The notes beneath the pieces are model-generated. The model had not been told where the DNA came from. It worked only from the letters and a program-made list of their open reading frames with translations, and did not search any database. The position numbers and the translations under genes are program-made. From Selenomonadaceae bacterium (GTDB lineage Bacteria; Bacillota; Negativicutes; Selenomonadales; Selenomonadaceae), in contig JALFXV010000093.1 in NCBI GenBank assembly GCA_022786545.1, positions 1-64,000 of the forward strand: a stretch of DNA of 64,000 nt, given 5' to 3'. Numbering within the stretch: position 1 is the first letter of the stretch; every line of letters starts with the position of its first letter. This document shows, in pieces, positions 1-10,890 of this stretch.

Positions 1-1
1 C

Positions 2-172
2 GGTACAGACAGCACCCTGAAGGCGCTGGATATCATGATGAGGAACAAGGCCGATTCCCTGAGTTATTGCGAGGGCGTGCTGCGGCGCATGCAGTGGCAG
101 ATGGACAAGGCGGCAGCCAGAAGGCCTGCGCCCCGCCCTCACAGCGACTGGCAGGGCTGGAAAATGGCGTAA
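2..172 (+). CDS. C-terminal fragment of an uncharacterised protein (5' end outside window)
   Basis: Open frame from base 2 to TAA at 170-172: GTDSTLKALDIMMRNKADSLSYCEGVLRRMQWQMDKAAARRPAPRPHSDWQGWKMA*. Confidence 0.5.
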   Translation, partial: GTDSTLKALDIMMRNKADSLSYCEGVLRRMQWQMDKAAARRPAPRPHSDWQGWKMA

Positions 173-224
173 AAAATTAAGGCCAGCATGACCAGTTATA
201 AACCGCGGCTGTTTTTTCAAGAAA

Positions 225-256
225 AAAATGCCATAAGCACAAACTTATGGCATTTC
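225..256 (-). terminator. Rho-independent terminator of the DUF362 gene
   Basis: ATGCCATAAG / CTTATGGCAT hairpin followed on the minus strand by a T run. Confidence 0.75.
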
Positions 257-315
257 TCATCGAACTTATATGCAATTTATTAAACATACAGCAGGCCACA
301 TCCTGCCCCCTGCCA

Positions 316-1440
316 TTACTTCAAGGTAATCAGCTCATACTCCCTGGTCCCCATGCCAATCTTCTCCGCATGTTCCAAGGTTTCCTTCCAGTGCACGTTT
401 GGATTGCTGTCCATAAAGTGGTCATGGTGATGGTGCCAGTCAGGCTTGGCCAGGTTGTCACCCAGCTGGGAATTTCTGATTGGCTCCGCCTTCTGGCACA
501 GGTCAACGCAGGCCTGGTCTAGGGCAACCGCATCAAAGGAAGCTGCCATGCCGATATTCGGCAGGATAGCGGCATCGTTCTCCCCGTGGCAGTCACAGTT
601 AGGGGAGATATCCATCATCATGTTGATATGGAAGCACGGCCTGTCCTGCACTACTGCCTGAGCGTACTCCGCCATCTTCTTATCCAAAAGGTCCCCGGCA
701 TCCCACTGCTCGTTTTTGATAGCATCAAAGCCGCAGGCACCGATGCAGCGGCCGCAGCCCTTGCAGATATCCTTGTCAATCACAGCCTTGTTGTCCACAT
801 AGGTGATGGCATCAGAACCGCACTCTCTGGCACAGCGGCGGCAGCCACGGCACTTCTCGGCATTGACTACCACCTTGCCGGAGGAATGCTGCTCCATCTT
901 GCCGGCACGGCTGCCGCAGCCCATGCCGATATTCTTGATGGCGCCGCCGAAGCCGGCCATCTCGTGCCCCTTGAAATGAGCCAGGCTGATGAAAATATCC
1001 GCATCCATGACAGCGCGGCCAATCTTGGCAGTCTTGCAGATTTCGCCGTTCTTGACCGGCACCTCCACATCATCGGTGCCCTTCAGGCCATCGCCGATAA
1101 TAATCTGGCAGCCGGTGGAAATGCTGTTAAAGCCGTTGATATTGGCGCACTCAATATGCTCCAGGGCGTTCTTGCGGCTGCCCGGATACAAAGTATTGCA
1201 GTCCGTCAGGAACGGCAGCCCCCCCTGCTCCTTCACCAGGTCGGCCACAGCCTTGGCATAGTTCGGACGCAAAAAGGACAAGTTGCCCAGCTCGCCGAAG
1301 TGCATCTTGATAGCTACAAACTTCTTGTCAAAATCAATATCCTTAATCCCGGCAGCGATGCACAGCCTCTGCAGCTTGGCAGTCCAGCTGGTGCCCACCG
1401 GCGTCCTGAAATCCGTAAAATAAACCTTTGCCTTTTCCAT
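316..1440 (-). CDS. DUF362 domain-containing 4Fe-4S protein
   Basis: Two ferredoxin-type Cys clusters (CRGCRRCAREC, CKGCGRCIGAC) and DUF362-like body; SD GGAGGG before ATG at 1440. Confidence 0.85.
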   Translation of the reverse strand: MEKAKVYFTDFRTPVGTSWTAKLQRLCIAAGIKDIDFDKKFVAIKMHFGELGNLSFLRPNYAKAVADLVKEQGGLPFLTDCNTLYPGSRKNALEHIECANINGFNSISTGCQIIIGDGLKGTDDVEVPVKNGEICKTAKIGRAVMDADIFISLAHFKGHEMAGFGGAIKNIGMGCGSRAGKMEQHSSGKVVVNAEKCRGCRRCARECGSDAITYVDNKAVIDKDICKGCGRCIGACGFDAIKNEQWDAGDLLDKKMAEYAQAVVQDRPCFHINMMMDISPNCDCHGENDAAILPNIGMAASFDAVALDQACVDLCQKAEPIRNSQLGDNLAKPDWHHHHDHFMDSNPNVHWKETLEHAEKIGMGTREYELITLK

Positions 1441-1499
1441 GAAAATCCCTCCAAAAAAAATACACACAATCTGCTATATATTATCACTCAAAACTGGCC

Positions 1500-1541
1500 G
1501 GAGGTCAAGAAAAAAGGCACAAGCCCCGGGGCTCATGCCTA
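1500..1541 (-). terminator. Terminator-like hairpin between nfnB and the DUF362 gene
   Basis: AGGCATGAGCCCCGGGGCTTGTGCCT followed by T-rich tract on minus strand. Confidence 0.6.
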
Positions 1542-1565
1542 AAAACAATATCACAAAACGAAATA

Positions 1566-2969
1566 TTACTGCTTCTTTGCCTTGAGATAGGCATCAATGG
1601 CGGCAGCAGCCTTCTTGCCTGCCCCCATAGCCAGGATAACCGTAGCCGCGCCGGTTACAATGTCGCCACCGGCAAAAACCCCTTCCTTGGTGGTGGCGCA
1701 GGTTTCCTCGTCAGCGATGATGTTGCCCCGCTTGTTGGTATCCATGCCCGGCGTGGTGGAAGCCACGATAGGGTTCGGGCCGTTGCCGATAGCCATGATG
1801 ACAGTATCCACCGCCAGCTCAAACTCAAAGCCCTCTACAGCTACAGGGCGGCGGCGGCCGGAAGCATCAGGCTCACCCAGCTCCATGCGGATGCAGCGGA
1901 GCCCCTTTACCCAGCCGTTTTCATCACCCAGGATTTCCACAGGATTGTTCAACAGCTTGAACTGGATGCCCTCCTCCTTGGCATGATGCACTTCCTCTGC
2001 CCGGGCCGGCAGCTCCGCCTCGGAACGGCGGTAGACGATATACACGTTTTCCGCCCCCAGCCGCAGGGAAGTACGGGCGGCATCCATAGCCACGTTACCG
2101 CCGCCTACCACTGCCACATTCTTGCCGATGGCAATCGGAGTGGCATGGTTCGGGAAGTCATAGGCTTTCATCAGGTTGCAGCGGGTCAGGAACTCGTTGG
2201 AGGAATACACCCCGTTAAGGTTCTCCCCCGGAATGTGCATAAAATGCGGCAGACCGGCGCCGGTGCCCACATACACCGCATCAAAGCCCATCTCACCCAA
2301 GAGCTCATCCACGGTGAAAAGCCGCCCGGCGATAGCATTTACCTCAATGGTCACCCCCAGCTTCTGCAGGTTCTCCACCTCACGCTTCACGATTTTCTCC
2401 TTTGGCAGGCGGAACTCCGGGATGCCGTAGGACAAAACGCCGCCAGCCACATGCAGTGCCTCAAAAATCGTCACCTTGTAGCCAAGCTTGGCCAGGTCAC
2501 CGGCACAGGACAGGCCGGAAGGGCCTGCACCGATAACAGCCACCTTCTGGGCATCCTCTGCAAACTGGATTGGCTGGATTTCCTCCTTCTTGGCCAGCTG
2601 ATAGTCAGCCACAAAGCGTTCCAGCCTGCCGATGCCCACCGGCTCCCCCTTGATGCCCATGACGCAGTGCTTCTCGCACTGGTTTTCCTGTGGGCAGACG
2701 CGGCCGCAGACCGCCGGCAGGGAGTTGGACTCCTTCACAATCCTGATAGCCTCGTCAAAGTCACGTTCCTTGATTTTGCCGATAAAGGCAGGGATGTTCA
2801 CCTGCACCGGGCAGCCCTGGCGGCACTTTGGCACCTTGCAGCCCAGGCAGCGGTTGGCCTCCGCCACAGCAGTTTCCTCATCGTAGCCCAGGGCTACTTC
2901 CTGAAAATTGCGGGCACGGACCTGAGGGTCCTGCTCCGGCATCTTGTGCTTCGTCATAACTAATGCCAT
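1566..2969 (-). CDS. nfnB: NADPH-dependent glutamate synthase-like flavoprotein / NfnB subunit
   Basis: GltD/NfnB-like: Cys-rich N-terminus (CLGCKVPKCRQGCPV), two Rossmann motifs (GAGPSGLSCAG, GGGNVAMDAA); adjacent to NfnA-like gene. Confidence 0.85.
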   Translation of the reverse strand: MALVMTKHKMPEQDPQVRARNFQEVALGYDEETAVAEANRCLGCKVPKCRQGCPVQVNIPAFIGKIKERDFDEAIRIVKESNSLPAVCGRVCPQENQCEKHCVMGIKGEPVGIGRLERFVADYQLAKKEEIQPIQFAEDAQKVAVIGAGPSGLSCAGDLAKLGYKVTIFEALHVAGGVLSYGIPEFRLPKEKIVKREVENLQKLGVTIEVNAIAGRLFTVDELLGEMGFDAVYVGTGAGLPHFMHIPGENLNGVYSSNEFLTRCNLMKAYDFPNHATPIAIGKNVAVVGGGNVAMDAARTSLRLGAENVYIVYRRSEAELPARAEEVHHAKEEGIQFKLLNNPVEILGDENGWVKGLRCIRMELGEPDASGRRRPVAVEGFEFELAVDTVIMAIGNGPNPIVASTTPGMDTNKRGNIIADEETCATTKEGVFAGGDIVTGAATVILAMGAGKKAAAAIDAYLKAKKQ

Positions 2970-2974
2970 TTTCC

Positions 2975-3820
2975 TTACCTCCCCAGCCCAATATTGCAGA
3001 TGTGATCCCTTGCCTGTGCTTCCTGCGGCCTGAACATGCGGCTACGGGACATGAGGCTGGCAAAGTCCACCAGATGGCCGTCAAACTCAGGGCCATCCAC
3101 GCAGGCGAACTTCATCTCATCCCCTACCTGCACGCGGCAGCCGCCGCACATGCCGGTGCCGTCCACCATGACAGGGTTCAGGGAAACAATGGTCTTAATG
3201 CCCAGGGGACGGGTAGCCTCCGCCACGCTGCGCATCATGACGCCTGGACCGATAGCCGTAACCTGGTCGATTTTCTCTCCCCGGTCCACCAGCTGCTGCA
3301 GGGCAGTGGTCACAAAGCCCTTCACCCCATAGGAGCCATCATCGGTGGCAATCAGCACCTCGTCAGAAATGGCCCGCATCCTGTCCTCAAAAATCAGGAT
3401 ATCCTTGGTCTTGGCTCCCAAAATGGAAATGACCTTGTTGCCTGCCTCGTGCATGGCCCGGGCAATAGGATAAACAGGGGCTACACCGATGCCGCCCCCT
3501 ACGCAGACAATGGTGCCCATATTTTCCCTGATTTCTGACGGCTGCCCTAAAGGCCCTACAAAATCAAGAATAGACTCCCCCTCATTCTTGCTGGCCAGCA
3601 GCTGGGTGGAGGCCCCCACCACCTGGAAAATCAGGGTGATGGTGCCTGCCTCCCGGTCAAAATCCGCAATGGTCAGAGGAATGCGCTCACCTTCCTCATT
3701 GACCCGCAGCACGATGAACTGCCCGGCTTTCGCCTTTTTGGCAACCCTCGGCGCCTCAATGTCATAATGAAAAATCCCGGGCGAAAGCTCCTGCTTCTTC
3801 AAAATCTTGAACATCTTCAT
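2975..3820 (-). CDS. nfnA: Sulfide dehydrogenase / NfnA-like ferredoxin-NADP+ reductase subunit
   Basis: FNR-like fold with C-terminal CysX4CysX2Cys (GTGMCGGCRVQVGDEMKFACVDGPEFDGHLVDF). Confidence 0.85.
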   Translation of the reverse strand: MKMFKILKKQELSPGIFHYDIEAPRVAKKAKAGQFIVLRVNEEGERIPLTIADFDREAGTITLIFQVVGASTQLLASKNEGESILDFVGPLGQPSEIRENMGTIVCVGGGIGVAPVYPIARAMHEAGNKVISILGAKTKDILIFEDRMRAISDEVLIATDDGSYGVKGFVTTALQQLVDRGEKIDQVTAIGPGVMMRSVAEATRPLGIKTIVSLNPVMVDGTGMCGGCRVQVGDEMKFACVDGPEFDGHLVDFASLMSRSRMFRPQEAQARDHICNIGLGR

Positions 3821-3854
3821 ACTCTCCTTTTACATAGACGCGGCGGCGGAATTA

Positions 3855-4670
3855 CTACGGCTGGCTGCCGAGAATCCCCTCCAGGTATGCCTGCAAATTC
3901 CCCTTAATAGGCATAAGATAGAGATTGTCGCCTGTAGTTTCGATGAAGCCCTTTACCTTTCGGCCAAAGTAAATGCTCCATTCCAGAGTCGGTTCAAAGT
4001 CCCTTGGGAAAATCACGTTGTTTTTCAATTCCCAATAGCTCTTGGAACGCTCAGAGGCAACAGGTGTGATCCCCCAATACACATTCTGCCCCTGCAGCAT
4101 GTCAGCATACATTTCCAGCATCCGCATGTCAAAGAACGGCTGGGTGAAAAAGCCCACCGCCCCCGCCTGCAGCTTGCGCTGGATGCGGTAAAGCTCCTGG
4201 CGCATGCTGCCGCGGTACTGGTCAATGCCGGCATACACCTTTACCTCCGGCATTTCCTGATGAAATTTCTGAATCACATCAGTGGTCACAGTAGGATAAA
4301 ATTTGTGGCTCATATCCTGGGGCGGATCCCCCTCGATGACCAGCACCTCCGTGATGCCGCTCTGCCGAAGCTCCGGCCACATGGCAAGAGGCTGGGTCAT
4401 ATCCACGTCAATAGCCCTGATATGGGGCATCACTGCCGGATAAAAATCCTGGGCAATAGCCGCCCCCTGCCAGCTGCGGGTTTCAAACCGCAACAAATCA
4501 GGAATATTGATTAAATCCACCCCATGAATATGCTCCTTTATCATCTGCAAATCCTCCCGCAGCCCCTCAGGACTGCGGGGAACCAGCTCAACGGAAATCC
4601 TTCCCACTAACACATCACATCCCCTAATAAATTTTTTAGAACAAGCCTGTAATCCTGCCCTGCACATCAA
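3855..4670 (-). CDS. metF: Methylenetetrahydrofolate reductase family protein
   Basis: MetF-like ([10 protein letters not shown]..., [12 protein letters not shown]); the caller start overlaps fhs, the true start is probably near 4612. Confidence 0.8.
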   Translation of the reverse strand: MMCRAGLQACSKKFIRGCDVLVGRISVELVPRSPEGLREDLQMIKEHIHGVDLINIPDLLRFETRSWQGAAIAQDFYPAVMPHIRAIDVDMTQPLAMWPELRQSGITEVLVIEGDPPQDMSHKFYPTVTTDVIQKFHQEMPEVKVYAGIDQYRGSMRQELYRIQRKLQAGAVGFFTQPFFDMRMLEMYADMLQGQNVYWGITPVASERSKSYWELKNNVIFPRDFEPTLEWSIYFGRKVKGFIETTGDNLYLMPIKGNLQAYLEGILGSQP

Positions 4671-6303
4671 TGTCCATATTCTCCGCAGCCGGTTTCTTAG
4701 GCAGGCCAGGCATGGTGAGAATATCCCCTGTCAGTGCCACGATGAACCCGGCACCGGCAGAAATCCTCAGCTCCTTCACGGTAATGCGGAAGCCCTCCGG
4801 ACGTCCCAGCTTGGTCGGGTCATCAGACAAGGAATACTGAGTTTTCGCCATGCAGACAGGCATCTTGTCCAGGCCCAGGACCTCAATCTCCGCCAGCTGC
4901 TTCTTGGCAGGGCCGGTGAAGTCCACGCCATCAGCGCCATAAATCTCCTTGGCAACAGCCTCAATCTTCTCAGGAATGGACTGCTCCACCTCATACATGA
5001 AGCGGAAATCGCTTGGCTTCTCCATAGCTTCCATAACCTTGTCAGCCAGCTCCAGGCCGCCTTCGCCTCCCTTGGCCCATACCTCGGAGAGAGCCACGGA
5101 AGCCCCCATAGACACACACTTCTCCTCCACGAAGTCCAGTTCTTCCTTGGTATCCGTTGGGAAAGCGTTGATAGCTACCACAGCAGGCAGGCCGAACTTC
5201 TGCACATTCTCGATGTGCTTGGTCAGGTTGGCCAGGCCCTTTTCCAGTGCCTCCATGTCCACCTTGCCAAGCTCCGTCTTCGGCAGTCCCCCGTGCATCT
5301 TCAGGGCGCGGACAGTAGCCACGATAACCACCGCATCAGGATGGATACCTGCAAAACGGCACTTGATATCCAGGAACTTCTCAGCACCAAGGTCGGCACC
5401 GAAGCCGGCCTCGGTTACTACCACATCAGCGAACTTCAAGGCAAACTTGGTCGCCATGACGGAGTTGCAGCCGTGAGCGATATTGGCGAACGGGCCGCCG
5501 TGAATCAGGGCAGGAGTGCCTTCCAGAGTCTGTACCAGGTTCGGCTTGATGGCATCCTTAAAGAGCAGGGTCAGGGCGCCGGTTACGTTCAGCTCGTCAG
5601 CCCGCACAGCACGGCCATCACGGGTATACGCCACCACAATCTGCCCCAGGCGCCTCTTCATGTCTTCCAAATCAGAGGACAGGCAGAGGATGGCCATCAT
5701 CTCGGAAGCAACGGTAATGTCAAAGCCGGTCTCCCGTGGCACACCGTGAGCCTTGCCACCCATGCCAATAACCACATGGCGGAGGGCACGGTCATTCAGG
5801 TCCAGCACCCGCTTCCATGCCACCCGGCGCACATCGATATCCAGGGCATTTCCCTGCTGGATGTGGTTGTCAATCACTGCTGCCAGCAGGTTGTGGGCAG
5901 TGGTGATAGCGTGAAAATCACCGGTAAAGTGCAGGTTGATATCCTCCATCGGCACTACCTGTGCATAGCCGCCGCCTGCGGCACCGCCCTTCAGGCCGAA
6001 GCATGGCCCCAGGGATGGCTCCCGAAGTGCTACAGCAACCTTCTTGCCCTGCTTGTTCAGGGCATCAGCCAGGCCTACGCTGGTGGTAGTCTTGCCCTCA
6101 CCGGCAGGCGTAGGATTGATAGCCGTTACCAGAACCAGCTTACCATCCTTTTCATTCTTTACCTTGTTCCAGGCATCCAGGGAAATCTTGGCCTTGTACT
6201 TGCCGTACATTTCCAAATCGTCCTCGCAAATATCGAGTTTTGCAGCAATCTCGCGAATGTGCTGCATCTGAGCTTCCTGGGCGATTTCAACATCAGTTTT
6301 CAT
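4636..6303 (-). CDS. fhs: Formate--tetrahydrofolate ligase
   Basis: Full-length [62 protein letters not shown]. Confidence 0.97.
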   Translation of the reverse strand: MKTDVEIAQEAQMQHIREIAAKLDICEDDLEMYGKYKAKISLDAWNKVKNEKDGKLVLVTAINPTPAGEGKTTTSVGLADALNKQGKKVAVALREPSLGPCFGLKGGAAGGGYAQVVPMEDINLHFTGDFHAITTAHNLLAAVIDNHIQQGNALDIDVRRVAWKRVLDLNDRALRHVVIGMGGKAHGVPRETGFDITVASEMMAILCLSSDLEDMKRRLGQIVVAYTRDGRAVRADELNVTGALTLLFKDAIKPNLVQTLEGTPALIHGGPFANIAHGCNSVMATKFALKFADVVVTEAGFGADLGAEKFLDIKCRFAGIHPDAVVIVATVRALKMHGGLPKTELGKVDMEALEKGLANLTKHIENVQKFGLPAVVAINAFPTDTKEELDFVEEKCVSMGASVALSEVWAKGGEGGLELADKVMEAMEKPSDFRFMYEVEQSIPEKIEAVAKEIYGADGVDFTGPAKKQLAEIEVLGLDKMPVCMAKTQYSLSDDPTKLGRPEGFRITVKELRISAGAGFIVALTGDILTMPGLPKKPAAENMDIDVQGRITGLF

Positions 6304-6398
6304 AAATACAATTCCCCCTAAATAGACTAAAATTAACTCTCATTTATAACAGCAGTATGGCTTGCCCCAAACAATGCCATCTGCCCATTATCAGCTTA

Positions 6399-7262
6399 TT
6401 ACTTTTCCAGCTGCAGCCGTGCCGCTTCCACAGTGTTCTGCATCAGCATGGCGATGGTCAGGAGCCCTACGCCACCCGGTACAGGAGTAATGGCACCGGC
6501 CACTTCCTTGACAGCCTCAAAGTCCACATCCCCTACCAGCTTCTTTGGGGCGATGCGGTTGATACCCACATCAATAACGGCAGCTCCCGGCTTTACCATA
6601 TCGGCAGTGACGAAGTTCGGCCTGCCCACAGCTGCCACCAGAATATCCGCCTGCCTGGTCACCTCAGCCAGATTCTTGGTGCGAGAGTGGCAGATGGTCA
6701 CAGTGGCGTTCTTGCCCAAAAGCAGGTGCAGCATTGGCTTGCCCACAATATTGCTCCTGCCGATAACCACCGCATTGGCCCCCTCAATAGGAATATCAGC
6801 CAGCTCCAGCATCCTGAGGCAGCCGTGAGGCGTGCAAGGCACCAGAGCCTTCTGGCCCGTTACCAGCCTGCCCACATTCACCGGATGGAAGCCGTCCACA
6901 TCCTTCAGGGGATCAATGGCTTCCAGCACCTCGGACTCGTATGGCTGCAATGCCTTCGGCAGGGGCAGCTGCACCAGGATGCCGTGAATCTTCTCATCCT
7001 TGTTCAGGCGGTCAATCTCTGCCAGAAGCTCCTCACGGGTAGTTGTTTCAGGCATCTCAACCCCTTCGGAATAAAAACCCAGCTCCGTGCAGGCCTTGTG
7101 CTTGTTGCGGACATATACCTGGGAAGCAGGATTTTCACCTACGATAATAACCGCCAAACCTGGGGTAATCCCATACTTTTCCTTCAGCTCGGCAGCCTTT
7201 TGCCCTGCTTCCTCACGAAGCTTCGCAGCGAAAACCTTGCCCTCTAATAATCTTGCAGTCAT
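6399..7262 (-). CDS. folD: Bifunctional methylenetetrahydrofolate dehydrogenase / cyclohydrolase
   Basis: FolD motifs: [42 protein letters not shown]. Confidence 0.97.
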   Translation of the reverse strand: MTARLLEGKVFAAKLREEAGQKAAELKEKYGITPGLAVIIVGENPASQVYVRNKHKACTELGFYSEGVEMPETTTREELLAEIDRLNKDEKIHGILVQLPLPKALQPYESEVLEAIDPLKDVDGFHPVNVGRLVTGQKALVPCTPHGCLRMLELADIPIEGANAVVIGRSNIVGKPMLHLLLGKNATVTICHSRTKNLAEVTRQADILVAAVGRPNFVTADMVKPGAAVIDVGINRIAPKKLVGDVDFEAVKEVAGAITPVPGGVGLLTIAMLMQNTVEAARLQLEK

Positions 7263-7348
7263 ACAAAAACGCTCCTTTCCACGGAGAAAAATATATTAAC
7301 CAGCCGTTACATACTGCACAAGCACCGCACGGCATCAATCATGCAGCA

Positions 7349-8221
7349 CTAGCCATGCAGCAGCACATCCAGCAGCGTGCAGATAAAAATCGCCACCGAC
7401 ACGATGCCGTTGTGCACGTAATAACGGCGCGTAAAGGCCCGAAAGCCCTTTACATCAATAATCTTGTGCTGGTAGTACAGGGTGCCCCCTGCAATCCCCA
7501 CACCTATATAATACAAATACCCCAGCCCGAAAAGCTGTCCCAGGTAAAAGAACACCGCCAGAGTAACCACATGGGTCAGCTTGGCCAGAAGCAATGCCTT
7601 CTTGGCCCCCAGCAGGGTGGCCATAGAGTGCAGCCCGTGCTCCTTATCAAACTCCTCATCCTGGGCCCCATACACCACGTCAAAGCCGCCAATCCACAGC
7701 ACCACTGCCAAAAACAGCACCACCATAGGATACTCCACCTCACCGGTCGCAGCCACCCAGGCCCCGGCAGGCGCCATAGCCACCGCCACGCCGCAGATGT
7801 AGTGGCACAGGCAGGTGAGCCGCTTCATATAAGGGTAGACAATAAAGGGCAGGGCCGCCATCGGCAAAAGCTTGATGCAGACAGGGTTCAGCTGCAGCAC
7901 AGAGAAAATCAGCACCCCGAAGCAGATGGCCAGCAGGAGATAAACGTCCCTGTGGGTAATCATCCCCGCCACCATAGGCCGTTCATTGAACCGGGGCTGG
8001 TCCCTGTCGTATTTCAAATCAATCATGTTGTCCAGGGCCAGGGCCGCGCTGCGGGCCGCCACAATAGTCGTGGTCACCCACAGCACCATCTGCCAGTCAG
8101 TGGCCAGCCCGTGCACCTTGTTGGCCAAAAGCACGGCCATATAGGCAAAAGGCAGGGAAAACACAATCTGATAAAAAGCAATATTGCTGAGATGGGCATC
8201 TATTTTCTGCCAAAATGTCAT
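7349..8221 (-). CDS. ubiA: UbiA-family prenyltransferase
   Basis: Polytopic; DNMIDLKYDRDQPRFNERP motif; likely start MTFWQKID at 8221. Confidence 0.88.
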   Translation of the reverse strand: MTFWQKIDAHLSNIAFYQIVFSLPFAYMAVLLANKVHGLATDWQMVLWVTTTIVAARSAALALDNMIDLKYDRDQPRFNERPMVAGMITHRDVYLLLAICFGVLIFSVLQLNPVCIKLLPMAALPFIVYPYMKRLTCLCHYICGVAVAMAPAGAWVAATGEVEYPMVVLFLAVVLWIGGFDVVYGAQDEEFDKEHGLHSMATLLGAKKALLLAKLTHVVTLAVFFYLGQLFGLGYLYYIGVGIAGGTLYYQHKIIDVKGFRAFTRRYYVHNGIVSVAIFICTLLDVLLHG

Positions 8222-8270
8222 ATTATCCACGTCAATCTTTTCAAATACCTCGTCATCATCACGGTTCAAT

Positions 8271-9731
8271 CTAGTCAAGGCCCAGCGCCTCCCATTTCCT
8301 GTCCACCATCGCCTTGACGGATTCATCCATCACAATCTCGTCCGGCCACTCCCGGGTATGGCCTTCCTCCGGCCAGGTCTTGGTGGCATCGATGCCCACC
8401 TTGGTGCCCCACTTGGCCATCGGGGAGGAATGGTCCAGCACATCCAGCGGCCCCTCCATCATCACCAGGTCACGCTTGGCATCGATGTTGTTGAACACAC
8501 GCCACCAGACTTCCTTCTCATTCTGCACATCCACATGGGCATCCACCACGATAATCATCTTGATGAACATCATCTGCCCCATGCCCCACAGGGCATTCAT
8601 GACCTTCTTGGCCTGCATTGGATAGGTTTTCTTGATGGAGACAAAAATGCAGTCATGGAAAACCCCCTCCAGAGGCATGTTAATATCCACCACCTCAGGA
8701 ATGGCCTGCTGCAACAGAGGCAAAAACAGCCTCTCTGTAGCCTTGGCCAGGAAGCAGTCCTCCATAGGCGGCTTGCCTACAATGGTGGCCGCATAAATCG
8801 GGTTCTTCCTGTGGGTGATGCAGGTGATGTGGAAAACAGGATAGTAATCCGCCAGGGAATAGTAGCCGGTATGGTCGCCGAAGGGCCCCTCCCAGCGGCG
8901 TTCATCCACATCCACATAGCCCTCCAGGATAATCTCCGCATCGGCAGGCACCTCTACATCCACGGTCTTGCACTTGACCATCTCCACGGACTTGTGGCGC
9001 AAAAAGCCTGCAAACACCATCTCATCGATATCCCTTGGCAGGGGCGCCGTGGCCGCGTAGGTCACCACCGGGTCCGTGCCGATGGCCACTGCCACCTCCA
9101 TGCGCTGGCCACCCAGGGCCTTGGTATCCCGGCAGTTGTCCGCGCCGTTCTTGTGGATATGCCAATGCATGCCGGTAGTCCGGCTGTCGTACTTCTGCAG
9201 GCGGTACATGCCCACGTTGCGCTTGCCGGTCTTAGGATTCCTGGTGAAGACCAGCGGCAGGGTGATGAACCTGCCCCCGTCCTGGGGCCAGCACTTCAAA
9301 ATCGGGAACTTGTCCAGGGACGGATTATCCGTAATCACTACCTCCTGGCAAGGAGCCTTCTTCACATACTTAGGGAAGTTGATGGCCTTCTTCGCCATAG
9401 GAATAATCGACAGCAAATCCGTTTTGTGAGACAAAGAGATGTACGGCAGCTTCAAAATCTCCCGCATCTCATCAGCCACATCATCCAGCTTTTCCACCCC
9501 GAAGGCGATGGCCATGCGCTCCATGCTGCCAAAGGCATTCATCAGCACAGGCATGTCATAGCCCCTGACATTCTCAAACAGCAGGGCTACATTCTTGTTC
9601 CCTTCCATCTTGGAGACCCTGTCCGTAATCTCCGTGATTTCCAGCTCGCAGTCCACCTCTGCCGTGATCCGCTTCAGCAGCCCGCGGCGCTCCAGCTCTG
9701 CAATATATTCCCGTAAATCTCTAAACGCCAT
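8271..9731 (-). CDS. ubiD: UbiD-family decarboxylase
   Basis: UbiD family: EGPFGDHTGYYS, PMEDCFLAKATERLFLPLLQ. Confidence 0.92.
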   Translation of the reverse strand: MAFRDLREYIAELERRGLLKRITAEVDCELEITEITDRVSKMEGNKNVALLFENVRGYDMPVLMNAFGSMERMAIAFGVEKLDDVADEMREILKLPYISLSHKTDLLSIIPMAKKAINFPKYVKKAPCQEVVITDNPSLDKFPILKCWPQDGGRFITLPLVFTRNPKTGKRNVGMYRLQKYDSRTTGMHWHIHKNGADNCRDTKALGGQRMEVAVAIGTDPVVTYAATAPLPRDIDEMVFAGFLRHKSVEMVKCKTVDVEVPADAEIILEGYVDVDERRWEGPFGDHTGYYSLADYYPVFHITCITHRKNPIYAATIVGKPPMEDCFLAKATERLFLPLLQQAIPEVVDINMPLEGVFHDCIFVSIKKTYPMQAKKVMNALWGMGQMMFIKMIIVVDAHVDVQNEKEVWWRVFNNIDAKRDLVMMEGPLDVLDHSSPMAKWGTKVGIDATKTWPEEGHTREWPDEIVMDESVKAMVDRKWEALGLD

Positions 9732-9823
9732 CTATTTTCTTTCCCCCTATTACTAAAATAAAACAGCACACGTATTTATTATAGCTTTAAAGCGGAAAAA
9801 ACTCAATAACTCAGGCAACAAAA

Positions 9824-9853
9824 ATAGCCCTTCCAGAAAACTGAAAGGACTAT
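9824..9853 (-). terminator. Terminator downstream of polyprenyl synthase
   Basis: ATAGTCCTTTCAG / CTGGAAGGGCTAT hairpin (with G-U pairs) followed by TTTTTG on minus strand. Confidence 0.6.
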
Positions 9854-9911
9854 CATCGTCGATAGAAAGCTATACAGCTGCCAAAACATGAAAGGTTGCT
9901 TAAAAGGCTGC

Positions 9912-10886
9912 TTAGAATTTACGCCCGCCCACAAAGCTGACAATCATGCGGTAAGACTCCCTTATTTCCTCCGGCATTTCCTCCGGCAGGGCAACCACGG
10001 CCCCCTCAAGGAACTCCTCCACCTTTTTCCTGGTAAACTGAATGCCGTCACTGGCACGGACAATCTCCAGGGCCCGCTGCACCATCTCCGGCGTCATGTT
10101 CCTGTCCGTCACAATCCGGTGGAGCTCATCCCTGTCAGGGCTCATCTCCAGGGCACGGATGGCAGGCAGGGTGACGATGCCCTGCAAAATATCATTTCCG
10201 GCAGGCTTGCCCAGGGTCTTTGCATCACTGGTCAGGTCCAGCAGGTCATCCGTCAGCTGGAACGCCATGCCCACATTGTAGCCAAAATCATACAGTGCCT
10301 GGATATAGCTCTCCGGCAGCCTGGCCACATCGCCTCCCAGCTGGCAGGCAATAGCAATAAAATTGGCAGTCTTCTTGGCGATGCGCTCAAAATACTCATC
10401 CACATCACAGGAAGCATGGTAGATTTCCTTGTTCTGAATCAGCTCCCCGGAGCTCAAATCACAAATCAGCCGGGCCAGCTGCCTGTCCACCCGCTTGCTG
10501 TAATTGTTCTCCGCCACCAGGGCAAAGGCCTTGGCAAAGAGATAATCCCCCGCCAAGATGGAAATCTGGTTCCCCCACTTGGCATTGGCGGTGGCAGAAC
10601 CACGACGGGTAGCCGCGCTGTCAATCACATCATCATGCACCAGGGATGCCATGTGCATCATCTCCAGGGCCACCCCCAGCGGCATGGCCTCCTGCAAAGA
10701 GAAATTCTCGCCGCAGCGGGCCGCCAGAAAATAAATCGCCGGCCTGAGCCTCTTGCCTCCTGATGCCACCAGATGGGTGCCAATCTCCGTTATAACCTTT
10801 TCCGGCGCACTGACAGCCTCCTGCAAGGCCACCTCCAGTTCAGCCAAATCATTTTTAATTAAATCAAACATCTTGTTTGCCAACAC
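9912..10886 (-). CDS. Polyprenyl diphosphate synthase
   Basis: Two Asp-rich motifs: LVHDDVID and QLTDDLLDLTSD. Confidence 0.92.
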   Translation of the reverse strand: MLANKMFDLIKNDLAELEVALQEAVSAPEKVITEIGTHLVASGGKRLRPAIYFLAARCGENFSLQEAMPLGVALEMMHMASLVHDDVIDSAATRRGSATANAKWGNQISILAGDYLFAKAFALVAENNYSKRVDRQLARLICDLSSGELIQNKEIYHASCDVDEYFERIAKKTANFIAIACQLGGDVARLPESYIQALYDFGYNVGMAFQLTDDLLDLTSDAKTLGKPAGNDILQGIVTLPAIRALEMSPDRDELHRIVTDRNMTPEMVQRALEIVRASDGIQFTRKKVEEFLEGAVVALPEEMPEEIRESYRMIVSFVGGRKF

Positions 10887-10890
10887 ATAT

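Noticed and set aside
8184-9716. 510-aa plus-strand ORF opposite ubiD
   Set aside because: Antisense shadow ORF, no recognisable protein family
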